A stretch of 64,000 bases of DNA from Chara braunii (GCA_003427395.1 BFEA01000119.1:569917-633916), one strand, 5' to 3'; positions 35,432 to 47,050 are shown, counted from the first letter of the stretch. Numbers and translations are program-made. The notes: a model not told the origin generated them from the letters alone.

Positions 35432-35917
35432 TCAGCGAGATAACCTCGCCTTCACCATCTCCCTAAGTTTGGGAACCGAAGCGAGAATCTCTCTCAGATT
35501 CATCAGTTCATTGTGACCTTCTAATAGTTTATTTACCAGACCCTCCATGTCCACCCCTTCTTCGATCGACATTTGGTACTTTCTCTTTTTACTTGGTGCC
35601 TCATCCTTTTTGGATCTCCCTTCATTAACTTCACCCTTCCTTCTCTTAGCCCTAATTTTTGCCTGTCTTTCTTCTTCTTCCCTAATTTTGTCATCCTCTT
35701 CTTCGTCACCCTCTACCGTGATTGGCGGTTCTTCCCCCGCCGGTTGGGAGGTCTGCGCCTGTTCCCTCGGAGGATTACCCCCATCGGGTCTCCTTGTAGC
35801 GAACGGGACTGAGCCCCTCACACTTCTTTGACCTCCACTGTTCCTTGCAGCTATATTGGCCCTCAACATCCTTGGGTTAGGCTCATTCGGCCCTTCTTTT
35901 GATCCTCCATGTCCCAT
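35432..35917 (-). pseudogene. E2 Gag-Pol linker region
   Basis: 161 residues in the gag frame, between the zinc knuckle part and protease. It starts MGHGGSKEGPNEPNPRML after a TGA at 35933-35935 and contains Arg/Lys/Glu-rich segments (KIRAKRRKGEVNEGRSKK). No catalytic motif. In related plant elements this position is a variable linker. Alone it could be taken for a separate gene; frame continuity argues otherwise. Confidence 0.6.
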
Positions 35918-35932
35918 AGTAAATAACTTTGG

Positions 35933-37861
35933 TCATCCAACTCTATCTTTTCCAACTTCTTCACATATCCCTTGAAGTCTTAGATGCAGTCTTTGCATCT
36001 TGTCCACTAGGTCTTCCATCCTATCAAACGTATTCCTAGCGTTAATCCTAACGTCTTCCCCCTCTGCTTCTTCTTCCACAAGGGGCATATCTTCCTTGTT
36101 TTCTCCAATCCCCATCCTGCTAACTTTTTCTTCAAACTCAGTTATATCTTCCACTCGTACTACCGGTTCTTTCTTTTCCTGCCAAATTCGGAACATCCCC
36201 GGGGCGTTGGGGCCAAGTTCGGCCACGCGAAGAGCTTCTTCTCTTGTGCCCCCTGGAATCTCAGGATCAATCACTCTCTCTCTTTTGTCGAACACCTCGC
36301 GATCTATGTTCGATGTTATGAGCCCATCACGTTCGTCAAACTTCCTAACGTGACACCGCTTTATCGTGTGTCCTTTCATCCCACAGTGGGTACAAGTGCA
36401 CTCACTATAATCTATCCATCCTCTGCCATATCCCTGTTCGTTCCACTGTCCATTTCCTCTTCCATACCCTCTTCCATAGCTCTGGTCGTAACCACAACCA
36501 TACCCTTGCTGGTACTCTTGCCCTACCGGATTTGCACCCCCTTGGGGCTGCCCCCAATTTCCACCTTGATACCCACTCCCTCTATTTCCTGTTCCTCGTT
36601 CCCCTGGTCCCTGATTTCTTCCAGCGTTCCTACCTCTTCCACGTCCTTGTCGTTGTCCTTGTCCTTGGGACCTGTTCTGGTTTTGAACACCCTGGCGACT
36701 CGACCCTGGCTGGTTCTGTCCGGTTTGTTGATTCTGTCCTGCGCTCTGGTCTCCTCCTAAATTCTGGTTTTAGGGCAACATAGGATGCGAACCTTGCGGC
36801 GGCCATGGCCCTATCGGGAAGTACCCAGACCATGCTCCCATAGGCGGACCCATGGGCCATTGTCCATACCGTGTCGTGCTCGTTGACGACTCTTGCCCAT
36901 ATTGGACTATCGCTTGCTGAGTAACCTGCCCCTTCCCCGAGCCTTGTCATCCGATAGCGATATTCTTAGTTTTTCTTTGACACTTTGTCAGTTTGACCGT
37001 TTCTTCTGGTTCTCCTTCTTCGGCCTCTTCTTCTCCACCCTCTTCTTCCTTCCTTCTCTTTCCTGACGGCTGCGTCACTGTTAGCATTTTTGCTGGTGTC
37101 ACTCTTTCCTTAAGTTCCTTTATCTTGTTTGCCATGTCGCTTAACACTCCTCCAAGTACATTATTCGTTCCTTGGATTGTCCCAACCGCCTTTCTTTTCT
37201 TTCGTTCGACCTTGATCTGGTGATGAAATACCTGATCCATGTCTCCAGCCGCAATATTCCTTTTTATGGTTTCCCAGGTTGTCTTCCTCCCCGCGGCTCC
37301 CCCTCGAGTCAATTCCATTGCCTCATACCCAGAGAATTTTTTCAGGAATATGACGCATTGCATCTCTTCAGACAACCCTGGGACCCTTTCGGCTGTCTTT
37401 TCAAACGTGTTGGCGAATGCCCTGATTGTGGTGAAATCATCTCTATTCATATTATAGAGATGGTCAATTGTGAGCAAGCCATCTCCTAGCTTAAACTTCT
37501 TCTGCATGCCATTTTTAAACTCCGCCCAATCATTGTTGGTCTTTCTTACTTCCTCTTCCACGTCCGACGTGCACTCCCACCATACGTACTCGTATTGTTG
37601 GACAAACTTCTCAGTCAGGGTCAACTGGTTGAAGATCTGTTCGAGTAGCTCCAACCAATGAGTCACCCTATCCCCCTTGAAAGGGGAGATATCTATCCTT
37701 GGTAGATTGGACCTTTTTATCGTCCTTCTTTCTAATAACTTGACGATTTCTGCCGCCGTGATTGACGGCCCTCTATTGGCGTCGCTGTGACCCATTTTCT
37801 CGTATTTTTTCCTTCCTAAGTTTCTGCTAGAAGAAGACACACAAAACGACCATTGATCCAC
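35933..37861 (-). pseudogene. gag: E2 gag with zinc knuckle
   Basis: The first 304 residues (37861-36947) contain the Ty3/Gypsy capsid pattern (DISPFKGDRVTHWLELLEQI; WAEFKNGMQKKFKLGD). A TGA at 36947-36949 interrupts; the same frame continues in Gln/Gly/Arg-rich sequence, with a TAA at 36770-36772, to a perfect CX2CX4HX4C knuckle (CTHCGMKGHTIKRC, 36353-36394). The tail ends at 35933. Apart from these stops it is one frame with the protease. The start at 37861 is followed by a second Met in MGHSDANRG, which may be the true start. Confidence 0.85.
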
Positions 37862-37941
37862 CCTTTCGTCACTGACTTGACGTCTCTATTACTCTTATTC
37901 CCCAATGCCCTTCTTCCATGTGACCCTGTACCACTTTTCTC

Positions 37942-38739
37942 TTAACCGAGTGTTTCTTCTAGGAGTTCCCAGTCCTCGTGCCAAAAACTTCTAACCATGC
38001 CAAAAAAAGAAGGGATATCATCTATAAACTCTTCGATACACGCCTCCCGGCAGAGATTGTTCCAGTAGGCCGAGAGGTCTTCTAAACGATAGATGCGTAG
38101 GCACGTGTTTACCATGCATAGTATGTTATAGAAGTCCATTTCCTTTAGTCGTAGTCCCATTTCTAAGTATAGACGGTAAACAACGTCTGACGCCTCGAAC
38201 TCAAAGCCCATCTCTGAAACCAATTGGGCCGCGAGTACCGCTTGTTCCACATTCTCTATTCCCCAAAATGCTTCATCGACTATGAAACTCAGAAGCGTGG
38301 TCTTAATATACCTTGTCGGATACGTGAATTCGGCGACCCACTTTGCTTCGATTGATTTTATAACTTCCCCTTCTTCTCCCCAGTACATCCTTCTTGAAAA
38401 TGCATCAAGGTTCATTCTGGCGGTCAAAACGTACTTAGAGATGGGGTGACTTTCTCCTATTGCAAGGTCGATCACGTGCGCCCTCCAGAGAAGGGCTGGT
38501 AGATAAAGGGTCACTTTTACTATTGCGCGCCTCTCTCGCGAAGTCCATCCAGTTTCTACCCAAAGGAAGGCTTCCTGCCCTATCGGTATCCCACACCATG
38601 AGTCCATTTCTTCATCCACATCTATCGTCCTCCTCGGCAGTGTCATTTCGACCCCTCCTTCCTTTGGCTTGGGCAGGTTGATCAGAAAGTTTTGATCAGC
38701 GAACCACATTAAAGGAGCCATCAAGTACCCCTGTTGCAA
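37942..38739 (-). CDS. ORF0b, unknown protein between PBS and gag
   Basis: 265 residues, uninterrupted, ending about 80 bases before gag. Residues 32-95 read as MTLPRRTIDVDEEMDSWCG, then IPIGQEAFLWVETGW, then RRAIVKVTLYLPALLW. The rest is mixed helix, with LYLEMGLRLKEMDFYNIL near residue 190. The upstream ORF (38887-39612) and the broken E3 ORF (54859-55584) share these motifs: LPRR/LPSR, W(C/W)G, FxW(V/I)E and AI(V/E)(K/R)VTLY. No membrane segment, zinc finger or enzyme motif is obvious. I do not recognise the family. Position suggests a retrotransposon accessory protein. Confidence 0.7.
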   Translation of the reverse strand: MQQGYLMAPLMWFADQNFLINLPKPKEGGVEMTLPRRTIDVDEEMDSWCGIPIGQEAFLWVETGWTSRERRAIVKVTLYLPALLWRAHVIDLAIGESHPISKYVLTARMNLDAFSRRMYWGEEGEVIKSIEAKWVAEFTYPTRYIKTTLLSFIVDEAFWGIENVEQAVLAAQLVSEMGFEFEASDVVYRLYLEMGLRLKEMDFYNILCMVNTCLRIYRLEDLSAYWNNLCREACIEEFIDDIPSFFGMVRSFWHEDWELLEETLG

Positions 38740-38886
38740 AAAAAAAAAAAAAAAAAAAACTTTCCTTTTTAGTAACTGCCCAATCTTCCTTGGTATACTT
38801 TATTTCCCATTTCTTAATAATTTTCTACCCTCAGTCTTTCCTGAGTACCCCTTCCCCTTATGATTTCTTATCTAGGATCCCCTGCT

Positions 38887-39612
38887 TCAGTTCCTCCCAG
38901 GAGATATGCCTATTTGCCCAATCGAGATATGCCTATTTGCCCAATCGTGTTGACGTGCATATGAGTCGACCCATGGTAGTATGTTTTGCGGATCCCTACC
39001 TTCAATCATATGCCCTATCTCTAGGTATAAGTAGTATGCCAACAAAGGGGTAGATGCGTGATATTCACTCTCAGGTACCGCCATCACGGCTTTCGCAACC
39101 CTTTCTACTCGGGACCTCCCTCCGCAGACTGCATTTACGATGAACATAGGAAGGGTTTCTCTTAGATATGCAGATGTTGGAAGAAACTCACTAGCCTTCC
39201 TTACCCTCACAATTCCTATAACTCTTTCAAATTCATTCAGACATGCATCTCTTCTTTTAGATTCGAGCGTGGATTCTGCTATCCATAGTAGTTTAGAAAG
39301 AGATCGATCAATTCCCAATACTAAGTCTATTATGATAGCCTGCAAGTTTTCTGATGAGAGATACAGGGTGACCCTTTCTATCGCACAGTTCGCGCCTCTA
39401 ACCCATCCAGACTCAATCCAGATGAAGGTTTGTTCCCCCATAAAAATCCCCCAACAATATCCCGTCTCTTCATTCTCCTCGTGACGGCTTGGTAGATTCA
39501 TCATAAGGCCACATCTCATTTGCATGGGCTCCCTGACCGTGATTTGATATCGAGCAGAAGCCCTCCTCTCTCTCGTCGGTACACTCCACCTACAACACAA
39601 TCCAACCCACAT
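38887..39612 (-). CDS. ORF0a, tandem paralogue of ORF0b
   Basis: 241 residues in the same frame as ORF0b but separated from it by a stop and a T/A homopolymer (38737-38759). Motifs: NLPSRHEENEETGYCWG (residues 39-55), GEQTFIWIESGW (59-70), CAIERVTLYLSSENL (76-90), AYYLYLEIGHMIEGRDPQNI near residue 190. The end is altered: a 23-bp unit is repeated at 38901-38923 and 38924-38946, shifting the frame; without it the frame would continue with SWEEL, matching DWEEV in E3. The two ORFs look like an internal duplication. Function unknown. Confidence 0.7.
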   Translation of the reverse strand: MWVGLCCRWSVPTRERRASARYQITVREPMQMRCGLMMNLPSRHEENEETGYCWGIFMGEQTFIWIESGWVRGANCAIERVTLYLSSENLQAIIIDLVLGIDRSLSKLLWIAESTLESKRRDACLNEFERVIGIVRVRKASEFLPTSAYLRETLPMFIVNAVCGGRSRVERVAKAVMAVPESEYHASTPLLAYYLYLEIGHMIEGRDPQNILPWVDSYARQHDWANRHISIGQIGISPGRN

Positions 39613-39752
39613 TCTTTCATTTAGCTAGACTTCAAACCTAGGATTTAACTAGTTTCCCCTTTTTATTTCGTCACCTTATCCAACCCCTTTGGACCTCATA
39701 TAATTTTCTTATACAATGAGTAAGATACCAACCCGCAAATCTCTATTTGACA

Positions 39753-40193
39753 TTATATAAATATTAGGAGTAATATGCACAACCTCCTATCAAGGGTCGC
39801 AGACTGCGAGACAACGAGAGAGTCAGGTACGTGCGGTGTCACGTGGGGTCCTTGTTGGTGAGGTTGGGGAAGGACGGTCAACTGCCGTTCTTGAGACAGT
39901 GGGTAAGGGCCAAGATGCGGGCGGCTAGGCGGCTCGAAGCGTGGGGGAGACTCTCCGTAACGCCTTGCGTACCTATATGAAAAATAAGTCATCTTCTCAG
40001 GGCTTGGGGTACGCAAACGTCAATTCTCTCGACGTCTTTTTGCCCTCAACCCTTCCTCTTTCTCGTCTAGCCCCTCATCTTCCTCTTTCCAGTTCTTCCA
40101 TTCTCTAGTCAAGTCTATAGGCCTCTCAGACGCCTTCCCTTGTCTGCCGCCCCTTCCTCTACTAGCACCGGTCCCACGGCCTTTAGGTGCCAT
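39753..40193 (-). pseudogene. Basic leader ORF upstream of ORF0a
   Basis: From ATG 40193 the frame reads MAPKGRGTGASRGRGGRQG, an Arg/Gly-rich start, then a charged stretch. A TGA after RRREN near 40017-40019 (perhaps CGA to TGA) interrupts, and the frame continues MTYFSYRYARRYGESPP to 39753. It is the first long frame after the PBS. It could be the N-terminal part of ORF0 joined by splicing or a lost frame, or an independent leader peptide. Confidence 0.4.
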
Positions 40194-40404
40194 ATCTGTT
40201 AACTATTTGTACAAGCTGGGCAACTTGTGCCTATTAACCTACTTCTTACACACTGACTGTTTGGAGCAACTACTTGCCCACAGTCACCCAAGTTACCGTA
40301 TTCTGTTTAGAATCTTAGCGAATTTTCGACTTTAACAATTGTCGTTCTGCCAGGATCTTGCCTTACCCGAGTTCGTTCACTAAGGACCTCGGCTAGAAGC
40401 GAGA

Positions 40405-40422
40405 TTCCCGGCAACGGCGCCA
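40405..40422 (-). other. E2 primer-binding site (tRNA-Asp type)
   Basis: The minus strand reads TGGCGCCGTTGCCGGGAA, matching the plant tRNA-Asp 3' end at 17 of 18 bases as I recall it. It starts two bases (GG) from the LTR edge and sets E2 orientation as minus. Confidence 0.85.
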
Positions 40423-42110
40423 CCTGTCGCGCGAGGCGGTCCCACACCCAGACGCAAAGTGATTTTTGTGTCGGACCTCATGGTCATGTCACGCAGGAGT
40501 CTTTTTGTCACTCGTAACAAAACACCACTCCGACCGTGCGCGCGTGCTATACCTTTCGCGACTCCCTACGACAGGTTAGGGATCCCGCGAGGTACAACAT
40601 TACCTCCACCTGTGGGAGCTGTCACAATCCCTTAGGTGGGCGTATCCCTGCTGAGCTACTGTCCCACGTGCGAAGACTTTTATATGCAATCGCAGAGGTA
40701 GGCCAACCGAGGGCGTTTTCTCGATCGCCGTAGCATAGGCATACACGCGGTAAAACGCCTTAAGACTGACCCGTATGTCATGCCCCGAGGTGCTAATTCC
40801 CCGGACCGACTATCTAATCAGGTGAACTTTCTCGGACAGTCTTCCACGCTTAGCTAACTATGACAATGACTCTATGTTTCCTTTCTTGACCTTATGAGAA
40901 AATACCAAAGTCAAGCCCCTTTATTATCTCTCATTCTTCTCAAAGAAGTCCCAGACAAATGACTTCCTAAGCACCGACCAACCTACGATCTTACTCAAAG
41001 ATATATATATATAGATCTGTATATATATGTATATATATATATATATATGTATATATAAGTATGTATGTAAATCAGGGGAGCTGAATGAGCGGTGGACCTC
41101 ACTTTCACAATTGCGGCGCCCTGTGTCCGGATATCCCAAAAGATCTCAATGTTCAGAAGACAGCACAAATGTCCGACACCTGTGCAGATGCAAGAAAATC
41201 ACATACACGAATACAGATGCAGACACAGAATGCGCTACAAGCGTTAACCTTTAACCCATTCATGGCAGGTCCCTCACGCCCCCAAAACCTTGAAAACAAC
41301 ATTCCTTCTTACCTGACTCCTCTTATCCCAACCCTTGACATTTTTAAAGACCTCTGAGTGTGATTTGGACAATTTTAGGCATAGATACAAGGAAAGATTC
41401 ATTTGTTCCCTTCTTAGGTCTTGTCTTAGGTGTGGGTATCGAGCCATGTGAAAGTTAAGTCGGAATTCTACCGACCTGTTATCAAACGATAACAGAATTG
41501 CAGTTTCTTACGGATTTTCCTGTAAGTTCTCAAAAGTGACGAAGACCTGTAGATACAGCACAGTCCAAAAAGAAGCTTAACATCCCTTTTCTCCTAAGCT
41601 GGGATCTAGAATGTTTCTCTCAGACTTGTGCCGTCTGTCTGTCTTCTATCCTTAACTATCTGTTTGGGATATTGCCCCTTTTCGTTTAGATGATGAACCA
41701 TTGTTCATCCCCTTTTGTCCTGAGACGCAGTAATTCCTTCGAACTACCTCCTTCCCATCCTCCTTGGGATTATCTTTTCTGGGTTCCCTTCCTTTTCCCA
41801 ACATTTATGAACACATCACGAATCCAATCTTGTGGAAAGGAATCTCATGGAGGGAAATCAAATCAAATGTTCCAAGGTAAATGGGTAGTCTTTCTGAGGC
41901 AAGATCTCACTTTTCCCTTCTCAGTAGAATCAAAGATAATTAGTTAGGACTGAATGATGCAGATTGTGGAGAAAGTTAACGGTGGTATGACAGATCATTC
42001 AGGATTTATCCACTTGTTACCGGGACCTCTTTGGCAAAAGACAAACCTTGTGGGCCTTGACCCTCTATGTGCTGAAGCACAATCAACAGGCTTAACCCAT
42101 GGCTGGTCAC

Positions 42111-43250
42111 TGATAAGGCGGGTTTCTCGTGACACCTTGCTACTCTTATCATTGGCTAGTCATTGATAAGGCAGGTTTCATAGAACCCTGCTACTCTTCT
42201 TACTGAATGAATGTGTGAACCTATCAACGATAAGGCAGGTGTTACAGAACCTCGCTACTCTTATATCTGGCTAGTCACTCATAAGGCAGGTTTCCCTGCT
42301 ACTCTTATCACTTAATAGACATCAATAAGACAGGTCCCCCTGAACCTTGCTACTCTTGCCACTGAATGAATGCGAGAACCTATCAACGATAAGGCATGTG
42401 TCGTGGAACCCTGCTACTCTTATATCTGGCTAGTCACTGATAAGGCAGGTTTCCCTTCTACTCTTATCATAGAATAGACATCAATAAGGCAGGTCCCCCG
42501 GAACCTTGCTACTCTTACAACTGAATGAATGTGAGGCTGATTACCGATAAGGTAGGTGTCTTTGAAACCTCGCTACTCTTATATCTTACTAGTCACTGAT
42601 AAGGCAGGTTTCCCTGCTACTCTTATCACTGGCTGGACATCAGTAAGGCGGGTGTCCAAGGAACCTTGTTACTCTTACCACTGAATGAATGCGAGGCTGA
42701 TCACCGATAAGGCAGGTGTCCTTGAAACCTCGCTACTCTTAAATCAGACTAGTCACCGATAAGGNNNNNNNNNNNNNNNNNNNNNNNNNNNNNNNNNNNN
42801 NNNNNNNNNNNNNNNNNNNNNNNNNNNNNNNNNNNNNNNNNNNNNNNNNNNNNNNNNNNNNNNNNNNNNNNNNNNNNNNNNNNNNNNNNNNNNNNNNNNG
42901 GCGGGTGTCCAAGGAACCTTGCTACTCTTACCACTGAATGAATGCGAGGCTGATCACCGATAAGGCAGGTGTCCTTGAAACCTCGCTACTCTTATATCAG
43001 ACTAGTCACTGATAAGGAAGGTTTCCCTGCTACTCTTATCACTGGCTAGACATCAATAAGGCGGGTGTCCAAGGAACCTTGTTACTCTTATCAGCGACTC
43101 AGTGTAAGGTTCATCGGTGGTAAGGCAGGACCTTTTCATGGAGCCTCGCTACTCTTATCACTGACTAGTCGTTGATAAGGCAAGTTTCATAGACCCTGCT
43201 ACTCTTATCATGCGACCAGTTACTGATAAGGCAGGCTTCATGCGACCCAA
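42111..43250. repeat. Stem-loop array in the E2 5' LTR (with gap)
   Basis: Same unit as 18593-19640 (GATAAGG ... CTTATC). A run of 135 N at 42765-42899 falls inside, so unit number is not reliable here. Confidence 0.85.
42765..42899. other. Assembly gap (N)
   Basis: 135 undetermined bases within the tandem array; a frame reading X across it is meaningless. Confidence 1.
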
Positions 43251-43962
43251 CTACTCTTACCCCACACAAGTCTTATCGACGGACCAAGTCATTGCCTTTG
43301 ATGTCATTCGAGCTCTGAATTATTGTTAGTTTCGAGGATTTACGCTGGATCGGCGGCATGATGAAAATTGATCGGTGTGATCCATGACAGTTGATCATAG
43401 CAAACTCAAATCAACGGATACTCATAACTATTTAAGCGGTGTGTACAGAGAAGATTATGAAAAGTCGATCTCTTACATCCACATCTCCAAAGAAACGTCC
43501 ACACAACAAGATCGTTGTACCCAGAAGCAATCAGTCACATTTGGCCAGACATTTTACCCAGTCAACCCTTCTCTACCCGCACTTTTTACAATTCAAGACT
43601 TATGTCCATCCTTTAACCCTTGAAGAATTACTGATTCTGAATTCCTTGCCCTTATGAGCACCACGATGAATAATAGCCTATATGTCTTAAAACAACAACT
43701 GGGTCGAAGTAGTGTACCTTGTTGTTCCCTGCCTCCAAAGTTCCGCCTGAACTCCGATATAGCTCCCACAATCGCCCTGTCATTGGTCATATACAACTCA
43801 TGCAATCGATTGTTGGCTCTTAGGGTTAGTTGAGGTCAGGGTTAACAGGGATCAGACCCTAATGAATAAGGTCGAGAAGGCAGGTACCCGAGAGGACCAC
43901 ACAAAGATAAGTACGGAGGAGGATGAAGCAGAAATGGTAAATAGCAATAATAATAATTGCAC

Positions 43963-43963
43963 A

Positions 43964-44000
<37 letters not shown>

Positions 44001-44513
44001 TAGTAATAACGATAGTATTATGTTAAGTTTGAAAAGAAGACGTCCTTTTATTAATGTTTCAAATGTGCAATCCACATATGCTTTCCTCTACTCATGTCAA
44101 CCCTGCTACACGGCCCTAGGCGCAGCAAGTTCGCCTTGCGTGCCTACGAGATCGCGCGGACGTAGGCCTGCCGCTTTGCGTGCTTACCTAAAGGTTGTCA
44201 GCGTCTCCGCTACCTAGTTGCGGCTTGTGTCACTTCGTGTCTGTGTGCGGATGCAGCGCCTCCTGCTGCGTCCTCAGTGTCACTTCGTGTCTGGGTGCGA
44301 CACAGACTACACTCCCATTGACTTGTGTGCAACAACCTTTCTGAGACAAATATGAAATATTGAGGTAAAAATAAAACCTCTCTCGTACGTTCAGACTTGA
44401 CTTTCGCTTATGGCGGGCAAGAGGTTTGCTAGGTTCTTAATGATAATAATAGTAATAATAGTAATAATACTAATAATAGTAATAATATAATAATAATAAT
44501 GATAATGATAAAA
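43963..44513. repeat. (TAA)n tracts of the E2 5' LTR
   Basis: Two arrays (43963-44001 and 44439-44513) correspond to 20349-20407 and 20886-20952 in the other LTR. Confidence 0.9.
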
Positions 44514-44930
44514 ATACTTTTGCAAGGATCATGAATGTAAGTGAAGTGCAGAGATCAAAGTTCAGATACACGCCGAAGTCCGAGCAGTCAGGCTGATAGT
44601 GCCTCAAGAATCCCCCATATGAGAAATGGTATAGTAGAACTGTGAGTCAACACCCAAGTACCGCTGTCGAGAGCATCGGTCCGGCACCGCACGTGGCAGC
44701 GCGGGACCCTCTCAGCCGCGTCACGCAGGAGTTGGACCAACCTCGTCACGAACACACCAATGGAGCTTCCTTAGGCCGCTCCGGCCGAGTGCGCCAGCCA
44801 TACCTCTCGCGAGCCCCTACGACAGGATAGGGCCTATGAGAGGCACAACCTACTTCCACCTTGTGGTGGGAGCTTTCACCTCCCTTCGGTGGGCGTATCC
44901 CCGCCGAGCTACCAGTCCACAATACGAAAG

Positions 44931-45236
44931 CTAATCAGTTGCAATCGCAGAGGTGGACCAGCCGAGGGCGTTTCTCGTTCGCTGTAGCATAGGGGGCACG
45001 CGCGGTAATACGCCTGTCGGACCCGCACGTGAACCAACGTCCTGGGGGGCTGAAGTCCCAAGCGTGGCTCGGCGTCGGTCGACTAGGACGCATCCGACAC
45101 ACCACACGCACACCACTTTACGAACACAAAAATAAAACACACACACACGCACATACCACACGACACAATACAAACAACGCGACAACGCTCCTAGCCCCTC
45201 GGTAGCCAACCCATAACCTTTTGATGCGAAAGTCAA
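44931..45236 (-). CDS. LTR small ORF, 101 residues (E3 3' copy)
   Basis: An intact frame in both E3 LTRs (other copy 58238-58543) with the same start and end, downstream of the minus-strand TATA box, so it would lie in the R/U5 leader. It contains a Cys/Val-rich hydrophobic stretch (CVVWYVRVCVFYF) that comes from a (CA)n tract. Eleven or so residues differ between copies, so there is no sign of strong constraint. It may be only a chance open frame. Confidence 0.2.
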   Translation of the reverse strand: MTFASKGYGLATEGLGALSRCLYCVVWYVRVCVFYFCVRKVVCVWCVGCVLVDRRRATLGTSAPQDVGSRAGPTGVLPRVPPMLQRTRNALGWSTSAIATD

Positions 45237-45260
45237 ATGGGCGTCGCGCGCGAGGCTTAG

Positions 45261-45267
45261 TATAAAA
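45261..45267 (+). promoter_or_regulatory. TATAAAA on the plus strand of the E3 LTR
   Basis: GTATAAAAC is present here and at 58568-58574, antisense to the element. Possible antisense promoter; position and conservation only. Confidence 0.2.
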
Positions 45268-45717
45268 CCGCGCGCACGCAGGGCCTACTCATATCGACTA
45301 GCAATGGAAACGTACGCAAGCAGTCGCCATGATGACGTACCATGTAGTACCCATGCTCATGCGGTCCTCGTTTATCTCGAGGGTCGCATTCGACACTCAA
45401 GTGTCGGCTGACACGCGCCGTGAGGGTTAATCTCTCGACGCTGGACAACCGCTAAGTGCGGTTGAAGAACACAAACCCTCGTCTGCACTCTATGTAGAGT
45501 TGGGTAAATAGGCTCTGCACGGGGGCAGATTCCTTTCCTGCAGAGTCTAGGGCTTGGGATGTCCTGGACAAGGACCTCGAATCCCGGCCCAGGACCAATG
45601 TCCGACCATAAAAATCTTTAACAAGCAGAGGATAAAAGGGGATCTCCCTTCTCTCAAGTCATAATCTGGTTAATCCTTGCGCATGATCGCGGTAAGCCGC
45701 GCGCATACCCAAGGCAC

Positions 45718-45723
<6 letters not shown>

Positions 45724-45774
<51 letters not shown>
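45724..45774. repeat. (TA)n microsatellite
   Basis: The right copy (59016-59035) is much shorter, so the array length has changed since insertion. Confidence 0.95.
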
Positions 45775-45777
<3 letters not shown>

Positions 45778-45779
45778 CT

Positions 45780-45790
45780 TATTTATATAG
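45780..45790 (-). promoter_or_regulatory. Candidate E3 LTR TATA box
   Basis: The minus strand reads CTATATAAATA, a good TATA box, conserved at 59039-59049 in the other LTR. It would give an R-U5 leader of about 1.1 kb. Confidence 0.45.
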
Positions 45791-46439
45791 GACGATCACT
45801 TCTCACAGTCACAGTGGGACTCCTCTCAGCCATATACATATGTAATCGCAGGCAGTCGCATCCAGAGTCCGAACCACAATTATACCTGCAATCACATCAA
45901 AGATTCAACAAGAGTCCACGCACTACACGGGGTCAACTTCAACCATTCTCTATGCTCATACCCCTTGCTTTAGCCATACAAACCACACTTTTGTGCAACT
46001 CCCCAAAATAAGTACTGAGTACTTTAGTTAAATGGCCATTCAATAAAGTCCGGGTGAAAACACAATCAAACAATTCAAACCACAGGGTTAAAGCCTTTAG
46101 GTTGAGTGACAGGAGTGGACTGGAGTTGAATCGCAAACCGACAAATCGGCAACCGACCTGTTGTTAGTGATAACAGAAGATGATCCTTGTAGGATCAGGC
46201 TGAAGCTAGTTCGAATCCTGAACCACTCGATCAAGAGGACCTGTAACACAAGACAGGTCAATCCCCATGGCTAAATCTATAAGTTCATAGAGAATAATCC
46301 CCATATCACGATCTCACTCAACTCATCCTAATTAACTAAGCCTAAGTCTATCCTCAAGCAGTGCACAAAGCAAAGGTAGACCTTGGCAGAGTCTCCCCTA
46401 TACAGAGTGGATCGCCTGAATCGCAGCCTGTCAAAATTA

Positions 46440-46790
46440 TAATCTAACTCCTTTAAGTCAAGAAAATTTCTGCAGCGCTTCCCGTAGAAAAAGTTTCTTT
46501 CCTTAATTTATATCAGTCCAAATATGAAAACAGGACTAGTCTTTGACTTTCCAAAGTCCAATTTTGTCTAACTCCTTGAATTAACAAAAATTTAGCCAGC
46601 ACTCCCTTTAGAAAAAGAGACTTTTCAGATTTTTACTAAGCCATATATGAACCTTAGACAAGTTGAACTTTGAAAAGTCAAAATTTGACTAACTCCTTGG
46701 ATTTGCAAAAATTTCCGCAGCGCTTCCCGTAGAGAAAGTAGCTTACCAAAATTTATACAAAGCCAAGTACAACAAAAGATCCCAGAAAAT
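46440..46790. repeat. Three tandem copies of a ~124-bp repeat
   Basis: Units start near 46440, 46562 and 46687 with CTAACTCCTT, followed by AAAATTT and a GCAGCGCTTCCCGTAGA-like segment. The whole block is absent from the other E3 LTR. Confidence 0.8.
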
Positions 46791-47050
46791 GCGAAAATCG
46801 ATCCAAGTAAAAAAACTTAGCCCAGAAAATGCAGGAATTGAACTAACTTCTATCGCTCTAGCACGTAGCAAGCAACTAAGACAACTACCTATCAACTGAA
46901 ACTCAGACCGAGTAGTAACCTCACTCAGTCACATGCAGGCCAAACCACGAAGGTAAGTACCCTCACCATCCCCAAGTCAATTTTAGCAGACAATAGTTCA
47001 TAATCTTTCAATGGTTTATCCCTTTATACCCTGCTTACATAAGGCGTAAA

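Larger units (their letters stand above)
40425..44664 (-). mobile_element. E2 5' LTR, PBS-side part
   Basis: It repeats 16931-21105 along its length, including the stem-loop array and (TAA)n tracts, with point changes and small indels. At 44664 it ends at ACCGC, exactly where E3 begins (TGTCGAG at 44665). The remaining part of the LTR would lie beyond E3, outside the window. It contains an assembly gap. Confidence 0.85.

Noticed and set aside
30395-40193. Env-like gene making E2 an errantivirus-type element
   Set aside because: Neither gag2 nor ORF0 has a signal peptide, transmembrane segment or fusion-like region.
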